A DNA stretch of 64,000 nucleotides from Lasioglossum baleicum. Lineage: Eukaryota > Arthropoda > Insecta > Hymenoptera > Halictidae. The position numbers and the translations under genes are program-made. Below are positions 1 through 15,200 of the stretch, piece by piece. Positions within the stretch are counted from its first letter, which is position 1; each line of letters starts with the position of its first letter. The DNA lies in assembly GCF_051020765.1 (NCBI RefSeq), contig NW_027469349.1, positions 1-64,000 on the forward strand, read 5' to 3'. The notes below the pieces were generated by a model. It saw only the letters and a program-made list of their open reading frames with translations. It was not told the origin of the DNA and ran no database searches.

Positions 1-2220
1 GTAGACAGTTAAACCGTCTGTGAACATTTGCAATTTGAATATGGTCAATATTCTTATAGATGGCCTTACTGTCCCAGAACCTATCTCGCTGTATTGACAG
101 TAAAACTTCGTGCTTCGAGAAGCAAATTAGTTTTCATTTTAGTGACGGAAAACATATTTTCATGTATGAATTAGACGATAGATGTGTCAAACCGTTCGTG
201 AAAGTTAGAACCGTCTTCGAGTGACGAGCGGCGAAGTAGATAGCATCTCCCGTTCCAGGATTCCAAGAGTCAGGTGAGTTATTCCGGGAGGAAGTCCGAT
301 GAACAGTATTGACAATAAACGCCTTAATTCAAGGTTTGAATATTAAAGTAGAGGGTCAAACCGTCTGTGAACGTTACCAATTGCTATAATGTGAAACGTT
401 TTACCGAATACTTTACCCCCCGAAAAAGTAACCCGCTGGATCGAGAATTCACCTTCGTGTTCACAAAAAGAAGTTTATCTTCACTTCTGTGACGGGTGCC
501 TTAATTTCATGTATGAATAAGAAGATCGAGGGTCAAACATTTCGAGAACGTTCCAACAGCTGCTTGTCTTCAGCTTTATGTATCCTCTAATTCCGAGCGT
601 CAAATGAGGAATTCCCGGAGTAAATCCACCGAACTGTATTGGCAATAGACACCGTAATTCACGGTACGAGTATTGAAGTACACAGTCAGACCATTGTAGA
701 ACGATATCTATTGGTATATAGTCAAATACTTTACCGATAGGCCTACCTTCGGAGAACATAACCCGCCATATTGAGAGAATAACATCGCGATCAGAGAAAA
801 AGATTAGTATTCGTTTCAGGGTCGGGCACCGTAACCTCATGTATGAATTAGAAGGTCGAGTGTCAAACCGCTCGGGAACGTTACCACCTTCTCTGAGAGT
901 CGAAAGGCTTAGACAATAGCTTCACGTATCCTGCGATTCCGAGAATCAAGCCAGGTATTCCGGGAGTAAATCCGCTGAACAGTAATGGCAATAGATACCT
1001 TATTTCACAGTTTGAATATTATAATTGGGCTTCAAACAGTTTGTGAACGATTTCGATTGTTGTAAGGTCAAACGTTTTACAGGAGGCCGTACCATCTGTG
1101 AACCTCACCCGCTTCGTGGAGAGTATAATATCGTGTTCAGAGGATCATACTAATATAGAGTTTAGTGACGGGCACCTTAGTTTCATGAATGAATTAGAAG
1201 ATCGAGTGTAAATCTGCACAATAACGTTATCACCCTCTTTGCAAGTCGGTCACCTACGACAAAAGCTGCAGCTATCCTGCGATTGCGAGATGAAGATCAG
1301 ATATTCCAGGAGCAAATTAGCTGAACAGTATTCGCAATAAACAGCTCACCTCGCTGTATGAATATTAAAGTGCAGAATCAAACGGCTGGAGAGCGTTACC
1401 TGTTGATATAACGTTATGCTCCTCAGAAGATATCCTACCTTCCGAGAACATAACACGCCGTATCGAGAGTATAACATTGTGTTCAGATGATCAAATTAGT
1501 AAACATTTTGGTGACGGTAACCTTAATTTCACTGTGAATAAGGAGAGCAAGGGTCATATATTTCGAGATCGTTACCACCTTCTTTGAGGGTCGAACGGAT
1601 AAGTCAATAGCTTCACCTATCCAGTGCCTCAGAGAGTCAAACCTGGTATTCCACACGTAATCCTGCTGATGATTATTGGTAATAAATATCATAATTCTCG
1701 GAGTGAATATTAATGTACAGAGTCAAGCAGCTGTAAAATACCTATTCGTATAGATTCAAACTATTGCCGAGGGCCTTACCTTCCGAAAAGCAAATCCACT
1801 GTATCGAAAGTATATCTCCGTGTTCGGTGAAGCAAGATAGTATGCACTTAAGTCATGCGCACCTTAATTTCATGTACGAATTAAGAAATTGCGGGTCAAA
1901 AGTATCGAGGGCGATCCTATCTTCTTTGGTAGTCAAACGGATAAGTTAACAGCTTGACTTATCCTGTTATTCCGGTAGTCAGATAATGCATTCCGGTAGT
2001 CAATCCGCTGTACACTATAGGCAGTGTACACCTAAATTCACGGATTGAATATTAAAGTACACAATCCAAGCTTAGTAGGACGATACCTACTGGTCTAAAA
2101 TTTTAAATGTCTAAAGTTTTAGTGAAGGCCCTACCGTCCAGGAATCTAACCCGCCCCATTGAGTGTATAACCCCGTGTCGGGGAAGGAAATTAGCCTTCA
2201 TTTCAGTGACGGGCACCTTA

Positions 2221-2400
2221 ACTTCATGTAAAAATTAGAAGAAGAAGGGTAAAACGTAACGGGAACGTTATCACCTCGTCTGAATGTCGAACGGCGAAAT
2301 CAAATGCATCACAGGTATGAATTACTGGATCGAGGGTCAAATCGCTCCAGAACGTTATCACCAGCTATGAGATTCGGGCGGCCAAATCAGTAGCTTCATG
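2221..2400 (-). repeat. Partial tandem duplication inside a family A unit
   Basis: The stretch from the ATGTAaaaATTAGAAG word through the gcgaaatcaaatgcatcac word (2228-2309) is followed directly by a second start of the same part of the unit (AGGTATGAATTACTGGATCG at 2310). The same ~90 bp of the unit is therefore read twice in a row before the array resumes its normal phase. The two copies differ at many positions, so the event is old. Confidence 0.65.
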
Positions 2401-2714
2401 TATCATGTGGTTCTGAGGGTCAAACTAAGTATTCCAGGAGGAAATCCGCCGAAGAATTTTGGCAATAGACACCTTAATTCGCGGTATGAATATTAAAGTA
2501 GAGCGTCAAACCTTTTGAGAGCGTTTCCAATTTGTATAAGGTCAAACGTTTTAAAGTAGGCCTTACTTACCAAGAACCTGGTCAGGTTCTCGCTGCATCG
2601 AGAATATAACTTTGTGTTCAGAACAAAAAATTAGTATTCATTTCAGTGACGGGTACCTTATCTTCGTGTATGAATTAGAAGATCGAGGGTCAAACCGTTA
2701 GAGAACGTGACCAC

Positions 2715-2778
2715 CTTCCATGAGATTCGAACAGCTGTCACAATATCTTCCTTGAGAATCGAACGGCCAAGTAAGTAG
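2715..2778 (-). repeat. 32 bp tandem duplication in a family A unit
   Basis: CTTCCatgagattcgaac at 2715 is repeated as CTTCCttgagaatcgaac at 2747, a 32 bp step that is absent from other units. It is a small slippage-type duplication in the part of the unit that normally reads ACCTTCTTTGAGAGTCGAAC once. Confidence 0.7.
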
Positions 2779-5700
2779 CTTCACTTATCCTGTGCATGCG
2801 AGAGTCAAACCTGGTACTCCCGGAGCAAATGCTCAGTACCGTATTGGCAACAGTCACCTTAATTAGACCGTATGAATGTTAAACTTGAGAGTCAAAGGCA
2901 CGGAGAACATTTCCAATTGGTATAAAAGCCTTTTTTCCAGAATAGCTTTCCTCCTGTCAGCTTATTCCGCTGCATCGAGTGCATAACATCGTGTGGAGAG
3001 AAACATAATAGCATTCATTTGAATTACGGGCACCTTATTTACCTATACGAATAGAAAAATCATAAGTAAAGCCTTTTGTGAACGTTGCCAGCTTCTTTAA
3101 GGTCGAAAGGCTAAGTTAAGAGATTCGCGAACTTTGTGATCCCAAGAGTAAAACAGCGTAAATCGCGTGTAAACCCGCTGGGCAGTAATGGCATTAGACA
3201 CACAATTTCGAGGTATAAATATTGAAGAACAGGGTCAATGCGTTGTAGAACGATACCTATTGCTATATAGTCAGGCATTCTACCGAAGGCCATATTTTCC
3301 GAAAAGTTAACCCGCTGTATCGAGATTATAGCTTCGAGCTCAGAGAAGCAAGTTAGTATCAGTTTTAGTGACCTGCACATTAATTTTATGTATGGATTAG
3401 GAAATCGAGGTTTAGGCAGTTCGAGAACGTCACTACATTCCGTGAGGGCCGAACGGCTAAGTCAATGGCTTCACCTCTCCAGCGATTGCGAGAGTCATCC
3501 AGGGATTCCGGGAGTAATACCGCGGTACAGTATTAGCAATCGACACCTGAGTTCACGGTACATATATTAAAATTCGGAGTCAAAACGTTGTAGAACGGTA
3601 CATATTGTTATATAGTCAAACTATATAGCAAAGGCCTTACCGTCCGAGAACGTATCCCGCTGTATCGAGTGTATATTTTCGTGTCCAGAGAAATAAATTA
3701 GAATACATTTTACTGATGTCCACCTTAAGTCCAGGTATGAATTCGTAGATCAAATGTCAAATTGTTCGAGATCGTTACCAGCTACTTTAATGTGGAACGG
3801 CTGAGTCAACAGCTTCACCAGTAGTTATGTTTCCGAGAGTCAAGCCTGCCATTCCGGGAGTAAATCCGAAGAAGAGTTTTGGCAATTCACACCTTAATTC
3901 ATGGTTTGAATATTAAAGCGGAACGTCAAACCGTTGTAGAACGTTATCTATTGGTATAGAGTCAAACATTTTACCGCTAACCCCACCTTCGGAGATGCTA
4001 ACCTGACATATCTAGAGTATAACATCGCGATCAGTGAAAGAAATTAGTAACCATTTCAGTGACGGGCACCTTTACTTCATGTAAGAATTAGAAGATCGTG
4101 GTTCAATCCGTACGAGAACGTTACCACCCCGTTTAAGAGTCGAACGTATAAGTCAAGAACTGCACCTATACTTGTGATTCTGAGAGTTAAACCAGGTATT
4201 CCGATAGTAGATCCGCTGATCATTATTGGCTATAAACTATTTACTCCATGATTTGCATTTTAAAATAGAGCGTCACCCCGTGTGGGATCGTTACCAGTTA
4301 GTACAAAGTCAAGCGTATTACAGGAAGCCTTGCCGACCGAGAAGCAAGCCCGTCGTATCGAAGTTGTGACTTCGAGGATAAAGAATCACATAAGTATAAA
4401 TTATATTCTCGAAAGGTTTGTCACTGGCATTTATAATTCATACATGAAATGAGGTGCCGTCACTAAAATGTCTACTTATATATTTCCATGAACGTTAAGC
4501 AAGGCACCCCTTGCAGAGGGTTGGTCTTCTCGGAAGGTAAGGCCTTCGGTAAAAAGTATGATTCTATGCGAATAGTTGAAGTCATACAATGGTTTAACTG
4601 AGTGCTTTAATATTCAAACCCTGAATGATGGTGTCTATTGACAATACTGTTCAGCGGATTTACTCCAGGAATTGCGTGCCTGATTCTCGGAATCACGAAT
4701 ATAGGTGAAGCTGTTGACTTAGCCGTTCGTTTCTCACGGGAGGTGGTAGCGTCCTCGATCGGTTTGACCCTGGTCTTCGTACTCATATTGAAATCATGGT
4801 CCCCGTCACTAAAATGGTTCTAATGCGTTTCCCTGAACACGTAACTATACGCTCTATACGGCGAGTTGGCTTCTCGGTCGGTAAGTCATCCGGTAAAATG
4901 TTTGACTTCATTGAAGTGAGCCTCGCTCTCAAACGGCTTGACGCTTTATTTTCATATTCAAACCGTGAATTAAGGTATCTGTAACCAATGCTTTTCTGCG
5001 GATTTACGTGAGCAATACCTGGTTTGACTCATGGAATCGGAGGATCGGCGCAGCTATTGACGTAGCCGTTCGTCCCTCACAGAAGGTGGCAACGATCTCG
5101 AACGGTCTGACGTTTGATCTACTCATTCGTACATGATGTTACGGTGCTCATCACTGAACGGAAGACAAATTTCTTTCCCTGAACACGATGTTATTCTCTC
5201 GATATGGCGCGTTAGGTTCCCGGAAGGTAAGGTCTTCCACAAGGAATTTGACTTTTGTACCAGTTGGTTGTGCTTTCAAACGGTGTGACGCTGTATTTTA
5301 ATATTCAATAAGTGAATTAAGGTTTCTATTGCCAATACTGTGCAGCACATTTCCTCCCGCAATATCTGGTTTGACTTTCGAAATCACAGGGTAGGTGAAG
5401 CTACTGACTTAGCCTTTCGAATGTCAACAAGGTGATCACCTTCCCGCACCGTTTGACACTCGACCTTCTAATTCATTCATGATCTTAAGGTGCAGGTCAG
5501 TAAAGTAGTTATTAATTGGCTTCTCTGAACATGAAGTTATACTCACCATACGGCGGGTTAGCTTCTCGGAGTGTAATGTGTTCGGAGAAATGGTTAACTC
5601 TGTAGCAATACGCAACGTACTACAAAATTTTGACTCTGTACTTTAATATTCATAACGTGAGTTGAGGTATCGATTGCTAATACCGTTCAGAGCATTTACT

Positions 5701-8700
5701 CCCGGAATACCTGGTATGATTCTAGGAATCACAAGATGGGTGAAGCTATTTACTCAGTCATTCGACAATCAAAGAATGGCAAGACGTTGTCCATCGATTT
5801 GGCACTCGACCATCTGTTTTACACATGTAATTAAGACGTCCGCCACTAAAGTGCACACAAATCTGTTTCTCTGAGCACGATATTATAATCTCGCTACAGC
5901 GAATGTTGTTTCTCAGAATGGAAGATCTTCTGTGTAAGCTTCGACTACATAGCAAGTGCTATCGTTCTCGAAGTGTTTCACTCTCGACATCAATATTTGT
6001 ACAGTGAATTAAGATGTCCATTGGTAATAATGCATGAAGGATTGATTCCCGGATTGGCTGGCATGACGAACGGATAACGAGATACGTGAAACCATTGACT
6101 TAGCCGCTCGGTTTTTAAAGAAGATGGTATCGTTCTCGAACGCATTGACTCCGGATGTTCCTATTCAATTCCTATGCAATTATGTTGACCGTTTGCTAAA
6201 ATATCTAGTAATCAGTTTTCTTCACCACTAAAATAGACAATCGCTAGTTAGTTGTTGGTTCAAGGAGGACAATTTACTAGATAAAACGTTTGAATGTGTA
6301 GCAGACGGAAACGCTCTCGAATGGATTGACTATCTACTTTAATATTCAAACCGTGAATTAAGTTGTCAATTGCCAATATTATTCAGCGGACTTGTTCTCG
6401 GATTACGTGGTTTGCCTCTCGGAATCACAGGATAGGTGAAGCGATTTTCATAGTAGTGCGGCTCTAGGAGGAGAAGGTAACTTTCTCCGACAGTATCACC
6501 ATCGACCTTTCTATTGATACATGAAATTAATGTGTGCGTGTGTTAAAATGTCTTCAAATTTGTTTCTGTGAACAAGATGTTACACAGGATGCAGCAGGTT
6601 ATGTTCTCGGAAGGTAAGGCACCCGGGAAGGACTATGACCTTATACCAATTGGTAATGCTTTCAAACGTTTCGACGCTGTACTTTCACACACAAACTGCG
6701 AATTAAGTTATCCATTGCCATTACTGTACAGCGGATTTACTCCTGATATACCTGGCGTGACTCTCGGAAGTACAGAATAGGGGAAGGTATTTTCTTAGAT
6801 ATGCGTCTCTGAACGGAGGTAGTAACGTTATGGAACGGTTATCCTTCCGATCTTCTCTTTCATATAAGAAAATAAGGGGTGCCTCTGCTATAATGTCTAC
6901 TAATTTGTTTCCATCAGCACTCTGCATGACACTCGCTACAGCGGGATATGTTCCAGGAAGCTAATGTATTCGGTAAAAAGAAGGACTTTATGTCAATTAA
7001 TAATGTTCACCGGCGGATTGAATCTCTACCTCAATATTCATACCGTGATTTAAGGTGTTTATTGCCAGTACTGTTCAGCGGATTAACTCCCGGAAAACCT
7101 GGATTGATAACCGAAATTACAGGACAGGTGAAGCCATTGACATCGCAGATCCACTCTCGAAGAAGGTGCTAACGTTCGCGAATGGCTTGACTTTCGATTC
7201 TGCTACTCGTGCAAGAAAACAAGGTGTCCGTCTGCTAAAATATCTACCAATATTTTTCCGTCAATACTAAGCTAGATACTTCATACGGCGAGATAGGTAC
7301 TGGATGGGTAAGGTATCCGGTAAAAAGTTTAACTGCATGCAAATAGCTATCGCTCTACAATGGTTTCAGTCTAAACTTTAATATTAATTCCGTGAATTGT
7401 AGAATTAATGCCTATGTTATACATGGGATTTTTTCCAGTAATACCTGGTTTGAATCTCCGAATCACAGGAGGGGTGAAGCACTTGACTTAGACATTCGTC
7501 TTTAGCAGAAGGTGTTAACGGTGTCCAACGGTTTGACATTCGAGCTTCTAATGCACACCGGAAATTATTGTCCCAGTCACTAAATGTATAGTATTTCGCA
7601 CCCCTGAACAGGCTGTTACGCTCACGATACAGCGGTCCATTTTTCGGAGGGTAATGCATTCTGTAACATGACCCTACACGAGTAGGTAATGTTCTGCAAC
7701 GGTTTCACAGCCTGCTTTAATAATCAAGCCGTGAATTATGGTGTCAGTTGCCAATACTTTACAGAGGATTTTCTTTCGGATTACCTGGTTTGACACTCCG
7801 AATCACACGTGAGGTGGAGCTACTTATTTATCCGTTCGTATTTCACAGTAGGTGCTAACATTCACGAACCGTCTGACCTTCGATCTTCTACTTCATACAC
7901 AAAGATACAGTGGCCATCACCGAAACGAAGACTAATTTCGTTCTCCGAACACGAAGTCATACTCTTGAAACGGCAGGTTAGCTTCTCCGAACAAAGGACT
8001 ATTGGTAAAGTCTTTGAATTTATACAAATTGGCAACTCTCTAAAACGGCCTGACGCTCTACTTTAATATTCAAACCGTCAAGGAACGTGTGAATTGCCAA
8101 TACGGTTCAGCGGATTTACTCCCGGAATACCTGCTTTGACTCTCGGAATTGCAGGTTCGTGTTAAGCGATTGACTTCGCCGTTCCTCTCTTGCAGATGGT
8201 GCCAACATTCCTGAGAGGTTTGACCCTCCATCCTCTAATTTCCACATGAAGTTAAGGTGCTTTTAACACAAATGAATACTAACTTTGGTCTCTGATCACG
8301 ATGTTATACCTTCGATACAGCGGGTTTGCTTCTCCGGAGGTAAGGCTGTCGGCAATGTGTTTGATTTTATACCATTTAGCAACGATCTAAACCGCTCGTA
8401 CGCTCTACATTAATATTCGTGAATTAAGGTTTCCATTGCCAATACTGCCCTGCGGATTTACTTCAGGAACACCTGGTTTGACTGGCCGAATCGCAGCATA
8501 GGTGGAACTATTGTCTCAGTTGTGCGTCTCGCATAGAAGGTTGTAACGTTCTCGAACGGATTTACCCTCGATATTCTACTTCCCACACGATGATAAGATG
8601 CCCATTACTGAAATGAATACTAATTTAATTTCCGGGACAGGAATTTATACTCCCGATACATACTTTTGGCGAGTAAGGTCTCTAGGAAATCGTTCCAAAT

Positions 8701-11700
8701 TATACAAATTGACTACGCGCTCTATTTGCCTGACGATATACTTAAATGTTCGAATCGTACATTGATGTGCATATTGCCAATACTGTTCAACGGATTTTGT
8801 CCCGCAATACCTCGCTTTTCTCTCGAAATCACAGGAAAGGTGACGCTATTGCCTTAGCCATGCGACTGTCAAAAGAGGTGGGAACGTTCTCGGACGATTT
8901 CACCCTCCACCTTCCTATTGATAAATGCAATTAGAGAGTCTGTCTGGTAAAGTGTCTACTTATAATGTTCCCGAAACACTAAGCCAGATACTATCTGCAG
9001 CGGGTTAGTTTCTTGGAGGGGAATGTATCCAGTAATTGGTTTGACCTTATACAAATTAGTAACGTTCTACGACGGTGCGAATCTCCATATTACCATTTAC
9101 CACAAATTAAGGCGTCTCCTGGCAATACTGTACTGCAGATAGGCTCACAGAATTCCTGGTTTGCTTCTCGGTATCACAGGATGGGTGAATCTATTGACTA
9201 AGCCGTTCTATTCTCAAAGTAGTTGGCCACGTTCTCGATGGTTTGACTTTTTGTTTTACTATTCATGCAAGAAAATACGGTATCCGTCTGATATAACGAC
9301 CACTATTTTGATTACGTCAGCAACGAGCAAGACACTAGCGTGTCAATATTCTCGGCAGGTAAGGGATTCGGTAAATGGAATGACTTTTTACGAAATGGTT
9401 ACGACATCCGACGGTTTGTCTCTCTACTTTAATATTCAAACCGTGAATTATGGTGACTATTACCAATAATGATCATGGGAATTACTCCCTGAATTCCCGG
9501 TTTGACTCTCGGAATCGCAGTATGGGAGAAGATATTGACACAGCCGTTCGTCTCGAACAGAAGGTGGCATCGATTTCAAACACTTTGAATCTTGATATTC
9601 TAATTCATGCAAGAATTTAAGGTGTCGTTGCTAAATTGTATACTAATGTGTTTCACTAAACTCGCAGTTATACTCTCGATACGGTGGATTAGCTTCTCCG
9701 AAGGAAGGGCTATCTGTAAAATGCTAGACTCTATCTCAATAGGTAACGTTCTACCGCGGCTTGTCTGTCTGCCATATCATTTATACCGTGATTTATGGTG
9801 TCCATTGGCAATACAGTACATGGCAATTACTCCCGGAATACTTTGTTTGTTTCTCGGAAAAACAGGATAGGTGATGCTCTTGTCTTAGCCGTTCGACTCA
9901 CAAAGCAGGTGGTAACGTTATCGAATGGATTGACTTTCAATTTTCCTATTCATTCAAAAAATGGTAAGTTCGTCTGCTAAAACGTCTAATGATTTGCTCC
10001 TGTGAGCGCGAAGAAAGACACTCGCTACAATGGGATAGGTTCTTGGAAAGTAATGTTTTGTGTAAAAAAAGATAGAAATGACTTTGCACAAATTGGTAAT
10101 GTTCTCCGGCGGACTGACTCTCGACATTAATATTCATACCGTGACTTAAAATGTCCAATGTCAATATTTACCAGCGGATATACTACCGGAGTAACTGGTT
10201 TGACTCTCGGTATCGCAGCATAATTGGAGATACTGACGTAGCAGTGCCTCTCCAAAAGAAGGCGGTTTTGTTCTCGATCGATTGACTTTCGATTCTGCTG
10301 CTCACACAAGGAAACAAGGTGTCCCTTTCTTAACATATCTACCAAAATTTTTCCGTGAACACTAAGCAAGACACAACCTTCGGCGTGTTATGTTCTCGGA
10401 GGGTAAGGTATCCGGTAAATAGAATAACTGCTTACTAATAAGTAACGTTCTACAACGGCATGACTCTGTACTTTAATATTTATTCTGTGAATTAGGGTGT
10501 CTAATGCCTATGCTGTATAGGTGATTTGCTCCCGGAATACCTGGTTTGACTTTCGAAATCACATGATAAGTGAAGCTATTGTCTAAAGTGTGCGACTCTC
10601 AAGGAAGGTCGAAACGTTCTCGCACGGGTTGCCGTCGATATTCCTGCATATCCATGAAAATAATGAGTCCGTTTGCTAAAATCTGTACTAATTTGATCAT
10701 GAGAAAACGAAGGAGAACAATCGATGCAGCGTGTCAGCTTCTCGCAAGCTAATGCCTTCGGCAGAATGTTTGACTCTATTGCATTAGCTGACGTTGCAGA
10801 ACTGTGTGTCACTGTACATTAATATTTATTCGGGGAACTAGAGTGTATGATGTCAATACTTTTCAGAGAATTTATTGCCGGTACTACTGGTTTTACCCTT
10901 GGTGTCACGGGATATGTGAAGCTATTGGCGTTGCTGTGCGACTTTCTGGAAGGCTGGTAACGTTTTCCAACGGTCTGACTCTCAATGTTACTACCTAGAT
11001 ATGATAACAAGGTGACCCTCCGCCGAAATGTCTACTGATTTCGTTTTTGCGCCAACAATCAGCAAGACACTTCCTACAGCGGGTTTGGTTCTCGGAAAGC
11101 AAGGTATTCGGTATCAACAATGACTTCATACCATTGATTATGATCTCCGACAGTTTGTCTCCCAGCCCTAATTTTTATAACACGTATTAAGGTGTCCACT
11201 GCCAATATTCTAAACCAGATTGACTCTCAGAATACCTAGTTTAACTATCGGTATGACAGGGCAGGTCAAGCTACTGACTTATCCGTTCGACTCTCAATGA
11301 AAGTGGTAACGTTGTGGATCAGTCTGCCTCCCGATGTTCTAATTCTGACATGAAGTTAAGGTGCACATCACTATGATGTCTACTAATTTGCATCTCGGGA
11401 GTGGAAGTAGTACCCTCAATATAGCGGGTTCTCTTCTCGGAAGGTGAGGCCTACGGTAAGGTGTTAGACTGTACACGAATAGATAATGTTCTAGAACGGT
11501 ATGGCGATCCGCCCATATACCGTATATTCGAACAGTCAATGATAATGTCTATTGCCAATACCTCTCATCGAGTTTACTTCCGGAACAGCAGATGACTTTC
11601 GGAATCAGAGGATAGGTGATGTTATTCACTTAGCCGTTCGACAGTTAAAGAAGGTGGTATCGTTATCCATCGGTTTGTCCCTCGATCTTCTAATATAAAC

Positions 11701-11960
11701 ATGAATTAGTGTACCCGCCACTTAAGTGTGTACTAATTTCGTTCACTGAACACGAAGCTATACTCTCGATTAAATAGAATAGGTTCTCGCAAGGTAAGGC
11801 CATCGGTGAAATGTTTGACTGTATAGCAATGCGTAGCGTTCTACAATGGTTTATCTCTGTCCTTTAATAATTATATAGTGAAGTAGTGTGTCTAACTCCA
11901 ATAATGTACTGCGGGATAAGTCCCGGAATACCTGGTTTGTCTCCCGGAATCTCAGCATAG

Positions 11961-12248
11961 GTGGAGCTACTGACACAGTCAATCGAATCTCAGCGAACGT
12001 GGTAAAACTCTGGTTCGTTTTGATCTCCGATCTTCTAATTCATGCAAGAAATTATGGTGCCGGTCTCTAAAATATATACTAATGTATTCCTCTGGACACG
12101 AAGTTATTCATTACCAATTGGTACCGCACTCAAGCCGCTTGACGCTCTACATACCTATTCTAACCGTGAATTGTAGAGTCAATTGCCAATAATATTCAGC
12201 GGATTGACTCCCGGAATACCTGGCTCGACTATCGGAAAGACAGGATAC
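11961..12248 (+). repeat. Family A unit with ~57 bp deletion
   Basis: Distance between successive GTGAAGCT-type markers is 288 instead of about 345. The text runs from CACGAAGTTATTC straight into ATTACCAATTGGTACCG near 12,105, skipping the GATACAGCGGG and GGAAGGTAAGG words that normally separate them. Confidence 0.75.
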
Positions 12249-15200
12249 GTGAAGCCACTAACATTTCCATTCGACTCTCATGGAAAATGAGACCGTCCTC
12301 GAACCGTTTGACAGTCGATTATTTTGTGCATACCTGAAAATAACGAGCGCTTCTGCTATAATGTCCACTAATTTGCTTTCGAGAACAATAAGTAAGGCAC
12401 TGTCTACTGCGGGATAGGTGTTCTCAATGTATGGTATTCGGTTATACCAGTAGGTAACGTTCTGCATCGGTTTGGCGATATGAGATAATATTCAAACCTA
12501 CAATTAAGGTGTCCATTCCCAATCCTGTCCAGCGGATTTTCTCCCGGTTTACCTGATTCGGAGCTAGTAATCACAGGCTAGGTGAAGCTATTGAGTTAGT
12601 TGTGCGAACCAAACAGAAAGCTGTATCGTCCTTGAACAGCAAGCATATCGATCGTCTTATTCATACATGAAAAGACGTTGCCCGTCACGATACAGAATAT
12701 GAGGTTGCTCGCTTGGACACGAATTTAGACCATCGATGCAGCAGATTAGGGTATCGGAAGGTAAGGTCCTCCGTAAAAAGTTTGAAGATATGCCAATGTA
12801 TAACGTTCGACAAAGATTTGACAATCCACTTTACTATTCGTATCATGAATTATCGCCATTATTGGTAATACTGTTCTGTGGATTCACTCCGGGAGTATGA
12901 GATCTGACTCTCGGAATGGCAGGATATGAGTATCTGCTGATTTAGCAATTGGACTAAAGTAGAAGGTGGTAACGTTCTCGCACCGTTTGACCCTCGATCA
13001 TCCTATTCATACATGCAAATATGGTGTCTGTGTACCAAAATGTCCATTAATTTATTCCGGTGAACACTAATCAAGTCAATCGAAACAGTGGGATGGGATC
13101 TCGGAAGGTAGGTCCTGCGGTAAAAAGTTCGACTACATGCCAAATATTTAAGTTCTACAACGGTTTCACTCTGCACTTTAATATTTATACCTGGAGGTAT
13201 GGCGTATGACGCCATTACTGTACAGCGGATTTACTTCCAGTTTACACGCTTTAACTTTCGGAATCACAGCGTAGGTGAAACTGTCGACGGAGCCGATCGA
13301 CCCTCATAAAAGGTGGTACCGTTCTCGAAGTCTTTGACTATCGCTCTTCTTATTCATATATGAAATAAGGTTGCCCATCACTAAAATGAATACAAATATG
13401 CTTCTTGAAACACGAAGTAATACTCTAGATCCAGAGGGATACGTTCTCGGATGGTAACATAGTCTATAAAGAGAATGACTTTATAGCAATCAGATTTTTT
13501 CGCCGATGATTTGGCTCCCTACTTTAATGCTCATGCCGAGAAATTTGGTGAATGTTGCCAATACTGTAGAGCGGATGTACTCCGAGAATGCCTGGTTTCA
13601 CTCTCGGCATCTCAGGATAGGTGAAGATTTAGACCTACCCGTTCGAATCTCTATGAAGGCGGTCGCGGCCTGGAACCTTTTGACACTCGATCTACTGATT
13701 CATATTTGAAAATAAGGTGTACTTGTGCTATAATGTCTACCTATTTGTTTTCGATGGTACTGAGCATGACACTCGCTACAGCGCGTTAGGTTCATACATG
13801 GTTATGTATTCGGTAAAAAGAGTGACTCCATACATATTGGTAATGTTCTTCGACGTATTGACCATCTTTTTTAACATCAATACCGAGAATTAAGATGTAC
13901 AATGTCAATGCTCTTCAGCGGATATACGGCTGATATACTTAGTGTGACTCTCCGAACCACTGGATGGGTGAAGCTATTGTTTTATATGTGCCTTCTCACG
14001 AAGAAGGGGGTAACGTCCTCGTTCAGTTTGACCCTCGATCTTCGTATTCATACATGAAATTAAGGCGATCGACACAGAAACGAAGACTCTTATATTTCTC
14101 TGAACACGATGATATACTTTCGAATCGGCCGGTCAGCTTCTCCCATGGTTAGGCGATCGGTAAAGTGTTTGACTTTATCCCAATTGTCAACGTTCTAAAG
14201 CGCTATGACGCTCTAAATTAATACAGAAACCGTGAAATAAGCTTTCATTGGCCAATACTCTGCAGCGTTCTTACTCTCGAGTTACCTGGTTTGTTTCTCG
14301 GAATCACAGGATAGGTGAAGCTGTAGACATAGCCGCTCGTCCCTTACAGAAGGTGGAAACGTTCTCGAAAGGTTTGACAGTCGACATTCTCAGTCATGCA
14401 TGAAAGTAAGGTGCTCGTTTGTAGACGTATACATGTTCGTACCTCTACACACGGTCTTATACTCTCGAAACGGAGAGTTTGCTTCTCCGAAGGTAAGCCC
14501 ATAGGAAAATAGTATGACTTTCTACCAATTTGCAAAGCTCTCAAACGGTTTGACACTCTACCTTAATATTCATTCCGCGAATTAAGGCTCCTATTGCCCA
14601 GGCTGTTTAACGTATTTCCTCCCGGAATACACGGTTTGACACACTGTATCACAGGAAAGGTGACGCTATTGACTTAGGCGTTCATATCTCAGAGATGGTG
14701 ACATCGTTCTCGAACGGCTTGACACTCGATCTTCTAGTTCATACAGTAAATTAATGTGCTCGTCTCTAAAATGAATACCAATTTCTCTCCGTAATCATGA
14801 GCTTATACACTCGATACAGCGGATTAGTTTTTCGGAGGGATGAGGTCATCGGTGGAACGTTTGACTTCATACAATTGGTTTCGTCGTACTACTGTTTGAC
14901 GGTCTGCATTAATATTCAGACCGTGAACTGAGGTGCATATTGCCAATACTGTTCAGCGGATTTACTCGAGTAATACCTGGTTTAACTCACGGAATCACAG
15001 GAAAAGTGAAGCTATTGACTTAGCTGTTCGACTCTTAAAGAAGGTGGGATCGTTTTCGAACGGTTTGATTCTCGATTATTCCATTGACACATGAGAATAA
15101 CGCGTCCCTCTGCTATATTGTCTACTGATTTGTTTCCGTGGACACTATTCATGACTCTCGCTACAGCGGGTTAGGTTCCAGCAGCGTAATGTATTCGGTA

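Larger units (their letters stand above)
1..4405 (-). repeat. Family A satellite array, reverse orientation, block 1
   Basis: About 12.8 tandem copies of the ~345 bp family A unit, entering the window already in progress. On this strand the diagnostic words appear as complements: CGAACGGCTAAGTCAATAG, TTTCATGTATGAATTAGAAG, CCGGGAGTAAATCCGCTGA and GAGAGTATAAC recur once per unit in diverged form. Two local tandem duplications (2221-2400 and 2715-2778) lengthen units here. The rightmost unit shares private variants with the forward unit starting at 46,500, so this block looks like the outer left arm of the large palindrome. Units at 2880-3400 also have a close same-orientation relative at 54,945-55,400. 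No gene or transposon is visible. Confidence 0.93.
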